From a virus, in the IMG/VR virus record IMGVR_UViG_3300028731_000007, positions 1-64,000 of that record: DNA of 64,000 nt, one strand, 5' to 3'. Made by a program: the position numbers and the translations under genes. Every line of letters begins with the position of its first letter. Within the stretch, counting starts at the first letter, position 1. Below, in pieces: positions 1 to 7,136 of this stretch. The notes beneath the pieces are model-generated. The model saw only the letters and a program-made list of their open reading frames with translations. It was not told where the DNA came from and ran no database searches.

Positions 1-2808
1 GCTGCTTAAGCTGGCCGGAGTGTATGTTAATGCTGTTGTAACATCAGAACTAGTCAGTGTAACAGCACCTGTTCTGGAATTAAAACTAGTTACACCAGCA
101 CCACTAACCGCAGCAGTAACAAAAGCCGTCGTTGCTACCTGAGTTGTGTTGGTACCCGACGTAGCTGTTGGCGCTGTTGGAACTCCGGTTAACGCCGGAC
201 TAGCTAGAAGTGCACCGCCAGCGCCTGTGATGTCAGCACTACTCAGAGTTACTGTTCCTGAACGCGTATTGAACGATGTCACTGCAGATGCGCTTACTTG
301 AGCCTGGACAAATGCTGTGGTTGCCAACTGGGTTGTATTCGTGCCTGTCGTGGCCGTCGGTGCGGTCGGCACACCTAATATACCTGGGCTTGTTGTTGGC
401 AACGGTGTATAACCCAATGCGGTTATTACGTCACCCGAGACCAGACTTACAGCACCAGTGCGCGTGTTGAAACTAGTTACTACACCAGAACTAATTGCAG
501 CCTGGACAAAGGCCGTAGACGCAGCTTGTGTTGTTGACGTTCCTGTTGTTGCTGTAGGAACTGCTGGAACACCCGTGAATGTAGGACTAGCCAGTGGTGC
601 TGTGGTTGCCGCATTAGCCGCTGTGTACCCTAGAGCTGATGCAATATCCGAACTAGTTAAGGTAACAGCACCAGTACGAGAATTAAAACTGGTAACTGCA
701 TTGCTAGAAAACGCACTGATCGAGGCATTCACAAAAGCCGTTGTTGCAAGCTGCGTCGTATTAACTCCAGTCGTAGCTGTCGGTGCCGTTGGTGTGCCAG
801 TAAATGCGGGACTAGCTAATGGAGCAGTTGTTGCAGCATTTGCAGCGGTGTAGGTTAATGCGGTATTAACATCACTGGCAGTTAATACCACTGCACCAGT
901 ACGAGAATTAAAACTAGTTACACCACTAGCACTTGCGGCCACGACGGCATGAACAAAAGCGGTTGTTGCCAATTGAGTGCTAGATGTTCCTGTACTAGCG
1001 GTTGGTGCCGATGGAACGCCCGTGAAAGTGGGTCCAGCCAATAGGGCACCGCCAGCATTTGAAATATCTGTGCTAGTTAGAGTTACAGCACCAGTACGAG
1101 AATTAAAGCTGGTGACTCCCGCAGGAATATCCGCAATTTGCGTATTTACATAGGACTGCGTAGCATAGTTTGCATCATTAGTGAAGGCACTGACATTTGA
1201 TGGAACAGTGGGGATCGTCGGTTTATTGCTAAGATCTGTGTATGACCCAGTTGACGCAACGGTAGCCAAGCCCCCAATATCCGAAGTTGTTAAAACAACG
1301 GTTCCAACGCGTCCTGCAACCGACGTCACATCCGAAGTAGTGCCAGAGATGTGTTGCCATTGACCGCCATTGAACAGCGCTACATCGTTGACACTCCAGT
1401 CTGAGTTCCCGTCCAGATCGGTGGTGCCTGCAACACTTACTTTATAGAATTCACCTAGAGTCCCTACACCTGAGGTCAAAGTCGGTGTGTTAGTCGCCGC
1501 GTTCCACACACCTTCGTAAGTTAGTCCGCCGGTAACACCTGAGAGTGCAGCTTCAACAAACGCAGTGGTAGCTAATTGGGTTGTGTTCGTGCCGTTTGCT
1601 GCCGTAGGACCAGAAGGAATTCCAGTGAATGTAGGACTAGAAATAGGTGCCACCAGCGATTGGTTGGCCGCCGTGTAACCCAGAGCCGTTGTTATGTCAC
1701 CAGTGGTAAGAGTTACCGCGCCGGTCCGCCCGTTAAACGACAATACGTTGGCGGACACACTAATTGTCCCATCGCTAGCGATAGTCGTACCAAAACCCTG
1801 TTTAACACCACCCAATACTGACGAGGTGGCGATGGGTAAACTATAGGGAGCACCAACACTAATTTCTCCGTTCAAAACAGAAATATTGGCACCAATGGTT
1901 ACTCCACCCAGAACGGTGGACGTTGCTTCAGGTAATGTGTAGGGGTCATCAACGGAGATAACTCCATCATTTACTTGAATATTTTGACCAATAACTACAC
2001 CACCTAGCGTAGACGTAGTGGCTTCCACTAGTTCATAAGGCGCACCAACACTAATTGTTCCATCGCCAGCAACACTGACGTTGGCCCCAATCTTTACACC
2101 ACCTAAAACAGAAGAAGTACTGACCGGAAGTGTATAAGAATTAACGCCTGAGATCGTCCCGTCTGAGGCAATCTCAATATTGGCACCTTGTTTAACACCG
2201 CCAAGAACTACTGCGGTTGCAACAGGCAACGTGTAGCTAGCTGCATTGGCGCTTAGTACACCCTCGGCGGTGATCGTCAGGTTGTTCCCCACTATTACTT
2301 GACCCAATTGAACAGTGGTCGCAATAACCGGAGTCACAGCCGCTTCTAGTCCTGGAATATTTGCAATATTAATTTCAACATTGCCAAAACCGTCAGGCGT
2401 TTGGTCATTCACTGACGTTATGGTGCTATTCGAAGCAGTGATCGGATAAGCAGCCCACACTAAGCCTAGTCCCGGTTCAATAATTGAACCCGAAGTCCAC
2501 AGGGTTCCGTTGCGCCAGAGTTTAGTTGTTGACGGAACAGTCACAGGTACACTTACATCGAAATAAAGTTCTAATGGCGCACCGAAAACAATTCCTTCAC
2601 ATACGAATGTGTAGGGAAGTACGAACCGCCATTGAGAACCATCAAACAAATACATACCCTGATCTTGACTACCTGAGGCAACAGGAAGCACTGCTACTTG
2701 GTCGGTGACTTGCTGAGGACTTGGCAGGCTAACGACCCATGGAGCATTAACAATTGCCTGCTGGGTCCCCATATTGAGCGTTACTTGGTAATAGAAATTG
2801 CTTTCCAT
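1..2808 (-). CDS. Tail-fibre protein, 5' part (runs off the left edge)
   Basis: The frame is open from ATG 2808 to base 1 (936 codons). AAGGA lies just upstream of the ATG. The N-terminus begins MESNFYYQVTLNMG and does not match the N-terminal domain of the fibres at 7137-11705. The rest is built from repeats around TSFNSRTGAV, followed by TTALxYTPA or GAGGALLAS and then a SPxFTGxPxAPTA / TTQxATTAFV segment, about 65-70 residues per unit. This is the usual architecture of long phage tail-fibre shafts. The C-terminal receptor-binding end is outside the window. One 167-bp stretch is identical to the fibre gene at 7137-9809. Long antisense frames here are by-products of the repeats. Confidence 0.88.
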   Translation of the reverse strand, partial: MESNFYYQVTLNMGTQQAIVNAPWVVSLPSPQQVTDQVAVLPVASGSQDQGMYLFDGSQWRFVLPYTFVCEGIVFGAPLELYFDVSVPVTVPSTTKLWRNGTLWTSGSIIEPGLGLVWAAYPITASNSTITSVNDQTPDGFGNVEINIANIPGLEAAVTPVIATTVQLGQVIVGNNLTITAEGVLSANAASYTLPVATAVVLGGVKQGANIEIASDGTISGVNSYTLPVSTSSVLGGVKIGANVSVAGDGTISVGAPYELVEATTSTLGGVVIGQNIQVNDGVISVDDPYTLPEATSTVLGGVTIGANISVLNGEISVGAPYSLPIATSSVLGGVKQGFGTTIASDGTISVSANVLSFNGRTGAVTLTTGDITTALGYTAANQSLVAPISSPTFTGIPSGPTAANGTNTTQLATTAFVEAALSGVTGGLTYEGVWNAATNTPTLTSGVGTLGEFYKVSVAGTTDLDGNSDWSVNDVALFNGGQWQHISGTTSDVTSVAGRVGTVVLTTSDIGGLATVASTGSYTDLSNKPTIPTVPSNVSAFTNDANYATQSYVNTQIADIPAGVTSFNSRTGAVTLTSTDISNAGGALLAGPTFTGVPSAPTASTGTSSTQLATTAFVHAVVAASASGVTSFNSRTGAVVLTASDVNTALTYTAANAATTAPLASPAFTGTPTAPTATTGVNTTQLATTAFVNASISAFSSNAVTSFNSRTGAVTLTSSDIASALGYTAANAATTAPLASPTFTGVPAVPTATTGTSTTQAASTAFVQAAISSGVVTSFNTRTGAVSLVSGDVITALGYTPLPTTSPGILGVPTAPTATTGTNTTQLATTAFVQAQVSASAVTSFNTRSGTVTLSSADITGAGGALLASPALTGVPTAPTATSGTNTTQVATTAFVTAAVSGAGVTSFNSRTGAVTLTSSDVTTALTYTPASLSS
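65..231. repeat. 167-bp perfect direct repeat, copy 1
   Basis: This stretch is identical base for base to 7750-7916. Both copies lie in the same phase of the SFNSRTGAV repeat in two separate fibre genes, and identity stops abruptly at both ends. Neighbouring repeat units differ at many silent sites, so the identity points to recent gene conversion or recombination. Confidence 0.93.
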
Positions 2809-2852
2809 GTCATGTCCTTAACTTTTATTTTGATTGATTTTTAATCACGATT

Positions 2853-3527
2853 TCACCACTGCAGGCACGCATTCACTGCATTTAATACAGGTAGACGCAA
2901 AGGAACTGTGGAAGTACTGCCATTGATAATGTTTGTGGTGACCGTGAATTCATCAGCATCTGCATGCGCGTTCAGTCCATTAATATCCCAGAACCAACCG
3001 GCGCTTAAGAACGCATCAGTAGGCTGACCAACTAATTCTGGATTAGCTACAATATGCCCATCGCCATACACCGATTTATCGTAAGCCGCATAATTGTTTC
3101 TGAACGTTAGATGGAAGCCACCGTGTCCACGGAAAGCCCAGCCATCACCAGAATCAGCATCACCGTTGCCATTACGATTAGCATAGACAAGATTTGCCAG
3201 CTTCTGAGGATTGTTAATATAGTCAGGCGCGTAAGCATAATTTGTATGTGTAGGGTCCATAGTAAATCTGGAAGGCCAAACAGTAACCAAACGTTCAGGA
3301 GTGGTGTAATTCAAATTCTCCGACCAGAAGGTAAAACCTTGAGTTTCGTAAAGCGATTGAGCTACGAAATAACGGACACGTCGTGGCTCCTGATCAATTT
3401 GGAATCGGGCCATCGTCGCGTTGATAGCATCAGTTAGGGCTTGAACTTGATTCGGGTCCTGAGCTTGCTCCTGACCCACTTTCGGGGCTAGCTGTTGAAG
3501 TTGTATCGTTGTTATCGAAAACGGCAT
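2853..3527 (-). CDS. GH19 chitinase-like endolysin
   Basis: This is the lysis enzyme, predicted to cleave the glycan strand of peptidoglycan. The GH19 pattern is visible: SLYETQGFTFWSENLNY (the YET glutamate is the likely catalytic acid), then DSGDGWAFRGHGGFHLTFRNNY, matching the GDGWxYRGRGxxQLTGRxNY family signature, and later an INGS stretch where the family usually has INGG. At about 224 residues it is a normal single-domain phage GH19 enzyme without an obvious wall-binding domain or signal peptide, so it should need the holin for release. I chose ATG 3527 because GGAGGT precedes it; the frame opens 30 nt earlier. Its first 98 nt overlap the preceding gene out of frame. It is the last gene of the lysis cassette. 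Confidence 0.88.
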   Translation of the reverse strand: MPFSITTIQLQQLAPKVGQEQAQDPNQVQALTDAINATMARFQIDQEPRRVRYFVAQSLYETQGFTFWSENLNYTTPERLVTVWPSRFTMDPTHTNYAYAPDYINNPQKLANLVYANRNGNGDADSGDGWAFRGHGGFHLTFRNNYAAYDKSVYGDGHIVANPELVGQPTDAFLSAGWFWDINGLNAHADADEFTVTTNIINGSTSTVPLRLPVLNAVNACLQW

Positions 3528-3951
3528 TGTGACCTCCATCAATATATAAAAGAGCAATCGTGAAAGATTGCTCTGTGTAACGTATTGGATTTAATTTGTA
3601 TTGAACAATCAGCGATACTGTGTACAGTCCATCCTCTAGGTCACCTGGAACCGTCACCTCATAGGCCATGTCTTTTACATCGTCTATGAGGAGTTCCGGG
3701 GACACAAGTTTATATTTTTTATTTTCAGATTGAATTATGGACCGCACGTACAAAGGTCCTGGTAAATCTTGAAGAGCAGGTGTCGGAATATAATTTTCCA
3801 CTCCACCCTTGAACCTAACCATGGCTGATGGCTCTATATCTAACTGCGGTTGTTCTCTTATCCAATAGACAGTTGTCCCACCTATTGCTCCTAGCACGCT
3901 ACATATTAAGGCCAGTGCCAGACTCAATAGAAACCCCTTACGTCTATTCAT
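3430..3951 (-). CDS. Membrane-anchored Ig-like protein in lysis cassette (second of pair)
   Basis: The protein has 173 residues. An N-terminal signal anchor (MNRRKGFLLSLALALICSVL, hydrophobic to about residue 28) is followed by a beta-rich domain ending LYTVSLIVQYKLNPIRYTEQ, then a Ser/Gly-rich tail. It is paralogous to the upstream gene, sharing the word VQYKLNPI. The start overlaps the upstream gene by 8 nt and is preceded by GAGGT. The cysteine in LALIC is not in a good lipobox. Its position between holin and endolysin suggests a role in outer-membrane disruption or control of lysis, but no spanin signature is visible. The function is inferred from context only. Confidence 0.6.
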   Translation of the reverse strand: MNRRKGFLLSLALALICSVLGAIGGTTVYWIREQPQLDIEPSAMVRFKGGVENYIPTPALQDLPGPLYVRSIIQSENKKYKLVSPELLIDDVKDMAYEVTVPGDLEDGLYTVSLIVQYKLNPIRYTEQSFTIALLYIDGGHNAVFDNNDTTSTASPESGSGASSGPESSSSPN

Positions 3952-4465
3952 TGCGCTGTACCTCAGTAACTTGAGGACTTGGACTTGACGTCACGAGTAT
4001 TCGAGCTAATTGAATTCGTACATTGGCGGTTTTGATTGGATTTAATTTGTATTGAACATCAACACTAACGCTGTAAGTTCCTGGAGCTAGACTAGAAGGT
4101 ATCCTAACTGATTGGGCACCCAAGTCCATATGTTGAGGATCTTTGACCCTAACATCCGGATACACATAAGCGGTATCCCCGTAAGCATCAACCAACGTTA
4201 CATGATAGACAGCCATAGACGTATCGGCTGTCAAATGAAAAGGATCAGCCAATTTTGCTGTTGCTCCGGCAGGAACATCTAGCGTAGTGACTGATCTTCG
4301 ATCCAAATTATTTAGTGTTGGCTTCTGGGTGTACCAGAAAACACTGATGGCCATCGCCGCCGGGACTATACACATAGAGGATACTGCAAAGGCTGTGTCT
4401 GCTATGTGGAAAGCTTTGACCACCAACGCATGTTTAGCTACTTTTGATGCGAGCGTGATTAACAC
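3944..4465 (-). CDS. Membrane-anchored Ig-like protein in lysis cassette (first of pair)
   Basis: The protein has 173 residues. It starts at GTG 4465 behind a strong AGGAGG at 7-nt spacing. A hydrophobic stretch at about residues 25-45 (FAVSSMCIVPAAMAISVFWY) is followed by a beta-sandwich-like domain with APGTYSVSVDVQYKLNPIK. It shares the YKLNPI word and general layout with the next gene, so the pair is a tandem duplication that has diverged. It follows the holin-like gene by about 15 nt. It could be a spanin-like or lysis-regulating protein, or an unrelated envelope protein. Confidence 0.58.
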   Translation of the reverse strand: MLITLASKVAKHALVVKAFHIADTAFAVSSMCIVPAAMAISVFWYTQKPTLNNLDRRSVTTLDVPAGATAKLADPFHLTADTSMAVYHVTLVDAYGDTAYVYPDVRVKDPQHMDLGAQSVRIPSSLAPGTYSVSVDVQYKLNPIKTANVRIQLARILVTSSPSPQVTEVQRNE

Positions 4466-4480
4466 GATTGCTCCTCCTTG

Positions 4481-4876
4481 CTATTCTATCTTTGGCGGTT
4501 CATTGCTGTTAATGATGATTGTGGTGTTTGCCGTAGCATTTGACTTGGAATTAGACTTAGAGCTTGATCCATCCTCATCTTCAATGCCTAATCTTCTCTT
4601 GATGATGTTTTCAAATTCTTTCCAGGCTCTGTTGCCCATTAGGCCAGCAACCGCAATCAAAACCCCCATCAACGGACCCGTTGTGTTCGTCCATTCACAG
4701 AGCCAGAAAGTAACTAGTCCTGTGAATCCGCTTGTAACCACGTCTCGTGCAAAACTAGCAGGGCTAAATTTGGAAGCACTATTTAAATACTTCACTGCCC
4801 CACCAGCACATGCAACACCAATTACCCATATATAAGTGACGAGACTGTAGCCGAATGGGTCTTTGTCGCCAACCAT
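4481..4876 (-). CDS. Holin-like membrane protein
   Basis: The protein has 131 residues and about three hydrophobic helices: YSLVTYIWVIGVACAGGAV, then a segment around SGFTGLVTFWLCEW, and GPLMGVLIAVAGLMGNRAW. A charged, Ser/Asn-rich cytoplasmic tail follows. The pattern of a small protein with a GNRAW-like end to the last helix and a polar tail fits LydA/superfamily III-type phage holins. It is the first gene of a minus-strand cassette that ends in a GH19 endolysin, which supports the call. I did not identify a dual start. Confidence 0.72.
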   Translation of the reverse strand: MVGDKDPFGYSLVTYIWVIGVACAGGAVKYLNSASKFSPASFARDVVTSGFTGLVTFWLCEWTNTTGPLMGVLIAVAGLMGNRAWKEFENIIKRRLGIEDEDGSSSKSNSKSNATANTTIIINSNEPPKIE

Positions 4877-4964
4877 AGGAACCCCTATTCGTTAACTGCT
4901 GCTATTTTGAGTTTTCGGATTTCTATTCTGCTGTAATTAAATTGGGGATTAGCCTAATTTTAGA

Positions 4965-4973
4965 TAGTAAATA
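4965..4973 (+). promoter_or_regulatory. TAGTAAATA promoter-like motif
   Basis: TAGTAAATA lies 24 nt before the start codon of the 4998 gene, in the gap between divergent genes. The same nonamer or a one-base variant recurs at similar distance before several other genes in this window. Confidence 0.5.
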
Positions 4974-4997
4974 AGGGATACAAATGGAGAACCGCAA

Positions 4998-5306
4998 ATG
5001 AAATTCAACACTAACCAAGCCTCTATTTCCTGCTTGGTATCGGCTTCAGCCCAAGCTCAGAACACAGATGAAACATTGCTTCCAGTATTCAATCGAATAC
5101 TTACGGAGGAAATTAAGTTTGCGACCGAAAACACAGAGTTAGACCAGTTGCTACATAGCGTCAATAAGAGAGTGGCTATTAGATTTGGACCTAGATTTTA
5201 TGTGTGGACGGCTGACGCAGATACAGAACAACGAGCGTGCGACAATTCACAAGAATTAGTATTGATCTTGGACTCGGTGAATCCCACCTCTTTTACCCTT
5301 CAGTGA
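4998..5306 (+). CDS. Hypothetical protein (102 aa)
   Basis: Not recognised. GGAG precedes ATG 4998 and a TAGTAAATA element lies upstream. It is a soluble, mixed alpha/beta small protein. Its N-terminus MKFNTNQASISCLVSASAQ loosely resembles the AAxRL tag of the minus-strand proteins, but it lacks the RL pair, so I do not count it. It precedes the exonuclease on the same strand by about 30 nt. Confidence 0.62.
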   Translation: MKFNTNQASISCLVSASAQAQNTDETLLPVFNRILTEEIKFATENTELDQLLHSVNKRVAIRFGPRFYVWTADADTEQRACDNSQELVLILDSVNPTSFTLQ

Positions 5307-5337
5307 TCACTGACCAGTAACTACTGTTGATAAATTT

Positions 5338-6261
5338 ATGACCAATATAAAAAGAGAACGTCTGTTTGTAGTGGACGGTAATTGGGCCCTACACAAAGCA
5401 GCATCCACACTCCACACAAATCGTCCGATTGAGGATGCGCTCCCCTATCACCTGTTAGGTATCATAATTAAAGATGCACTGGCATTGCGCGCACCTTACT
5501 TGTGTGTTGCATTTGATGGACCCGATGTATTCAGGTACAAGGTCTATCCTGGATACAAGGCGAGCCGCAAATTAGGAAAGGCTAAGCGCAAGGCTGAAAC
5601 AACCAAAAATAGTTCAGCTAGTGACAGAGCCGTCAACGAACTCTACAGTTATTTGCCATGTATCTATAAATTGTTTGACGAATTAGGCATCGTCTACTAT
5701 CAACCGCCAACATTCGAAGCTGATGATGTACTGGCGTCTGTAGCTTTTAAATATGGCGGCGTCCATGAGGTATTGATTGGCACCAAAGACAAAGATGCTA
5801 ATCAATATTTGATGCCCCATGTACGATTGACCTACACGTACAGGGATAAAGATAAAAATACAAAACGGGTGTTTATTACGCATGACGATGTTGAAGCTAA
5901 ATTTGGGTTACGCGCTGACCAAATGGTGGACTATCAAACATTGATTGGGGACAAGGGTGATGATGTTCCTGCAATCAAAGGCTTTAGTCCAGCTAGGGCA
6001 AAGAAAGTGCTGACCGAGTTCGGAACATTGTCCAACTGGTATAAGAAATCTACAGGTGACGAAAAAGCGTTCATCACGTCTCAATTAGAGAATTTGAGAC
6101 GCAATAGAAAACTCGTTCATCTGGTGACTAATTGTCCACCACCGAACGAATTGAACGAATGGAAAATCCCGAAGATTAAGCCAACAAATAAATGGTTAAG
6201 TCGCACCTATCACGAGTTCCATGCTATGTGCTGGCCTAAGTCTAAGGGACTCTTTGGTTGA
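5338..6261 (+). CDS. FEN-type 5'-3' exonuclease (T4 RNase H-like)
   Basis: The protein has 307 residues. It is a structure-specific 5' nuclease that would remove RNA primers and flaps from Okazaki fragments. The family's acidic residues are evident: VVDGNWALHKA near the N-terminus, VAFDGPDVFRYKVYPGYKASR (the FDxxxxxxRxxxxxxYKxxR signature), FEADDVLASVA, GTKDKDANQYL, and the H3TH-region sequence DYQTLIGDKGDDVPAIKGFS followed by ARAKKVL. The length matches the T4 rnh protein (about 305). The ribosome-binding site is weak. The gene ends at 6261, directly against the convergent fibre gene whose stop starts at 6262. Confidence 0.92.
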   Translation: MTNIKRERLFVVDGNWALHKAASTLHTNRPIEDALPYHLLGIIIKDALALRAPYLCVAFDGPDVFRYKVYPGYKASRKLGKAKRKAETTKNSSASDRAVNELYSYLPCIYKLFDELGIVYYQPPTFEADDVLASVAFKYGGVHEVLIGTKDKDANQYLMPHVRLTYTYRDKDKNTKRVFITHDDVEAKFGLRADQMVDYQTLIGDKGDDVPAIKGFSPARAKKVLTEFGTLSNWYKKSTGDEKAFITSQLENLRRNRKLVHLVTNCPPPNELNEWKIPKIKPTNKWLSRTYHEFHAMCWPKSKGLFG

Positions 6262-7134
6262 TTACATATTGACACCCGAGCAGCCATCGCTAGCACCGGC
6301 ACCCGCACGCAAGTTCCCAACCAGCGAACCTCCAACTGTAGTCACCCCGCTGGAGTAGGTGTAAGTAGATGTTGCTTGTGTGCCGGATGAGATGTTTCCT
6401 AAAGCAAATATACCTAATGTCGAATTACCGGCAGCAGCCCCTTCGTTACTTGTTGAACTTAGCGCTGTTCCCGCACCTACAGTATTGCCTGAGTAGGTGT
6501 ATTTGTACGTAGTAGTGAGTGAGTCACCTCGCGCAAATATGCCGAACGTAGAATCCCCAACAGCAGTACCGCTATCAACGAATAAGGTAAGTGCGGTACC
6601 TGTCGCCACAGTGTTACCTGAATAGGTGTACACATCGGTAGAGGTGAACGTACCACCCTGAGCAAACACACCCAAAGTTGCGTTACCCGCTGCACCTCCG
6701 TAGTTAGCAGCAAATGTTAGATTTGTGCCAGCCGTCGTCGCGTTAGTACCCCACGTGTACGTATTGGTTACATGCCCGGAGCTACCTAAAGAAAACACTC
6801 CAACAGTAGAATTTCCTGCAGCGGCACCCCCGTTCACTGTGGCGGTAAGAGATGTTGCTGGACTGACTATAGAAGCATAGTAGCTGTAGTTATAGCTAAC
6901 GGTGCTTAAAGCAAATATACCGTTCGTGCTAGTACCTGCCGCCGCACCAGCGGTGCCCCCAGGACTTAAGGAACCACCGACAGCAGTTGTAGCTCCTGAG
7001 TAGAAATAGACATTGGTAACACTAGGTGCCTCAGTGCCCATTGCAAATACTGCCATGGTTTGTGGAACACCACGGTCTCCAGGGAGAAGCGAAGCACTAG
7101 CACTTGCCAACAAAAGAAGCATTATGTCATTCAT
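6262..7134 (-). CDS. Repeat-containing tail-fibre or adhesin protein, possible beta-propeller
   Basis: The protein has about 290 residues. After a hydrophobic start (MNDIMLLLLASASASLL), about six to seven repeats of 40-45 residues follow, each with the core Y-x-Y-S-G-x-T, a spacer, then GAAAGNSTxGIFALG. Repeats of this length, with an aromatic strand and a Gly-rich strand ending GxFAxG, suggest a beta-propeller or beta-solenoid. I chose ATG 7134, preceded by GAGG and placed 2 nt after the stop of the upstream fibre gene. Operon position after a long fibre suggests a distal tip, chaperone or adhesin. The function is an inference. Confidence 0.72.
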   Translation of the reverse strand: MNDIMLLLLASASASLLPGDRGVPQTMAVFAMGTEAPSVTNVYFYSGATTAVGGSLSPGGTAGAAAGTSTNGIFALSTVSYNYSYYASIVSPATSLTATVNGGAAAGNSTVGVFSLGSSGHVTNTYTWGTNATTAGTNLTFAANYGGAAGNATLGVFAQGGTFTSTDVYTYSGNTVATGTALTLFVDSGTAVGDSTFGIFARGDSLTTTYKYTYSGNTVGAGTALSSTSNEGAAAGNSTLGIFALGNISSGTQATSTYTYSSGVTTVGGSLVGNLRAGAGASDGCSGVNM

Positions 7135-7136
7135 GT

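Noticed and set aside
458-853. Open plus-strand frames inside the fibre genes (also 7831-9078 and 10276-10629)
   Set aside because: They are antisense to the TSFNSRTGAV repeats, have the same repetitive low-complexity composition, and no ribosome-binding site of their own.
4287-4835. 182-codon plus-strand frame opposite the holin-like and anchored protein genes
   Set aside because: It is the complement of two well-supported genes, has no Shine-Dalgarno, and is hydrophobic only because it mirrors membrane-protein codons.
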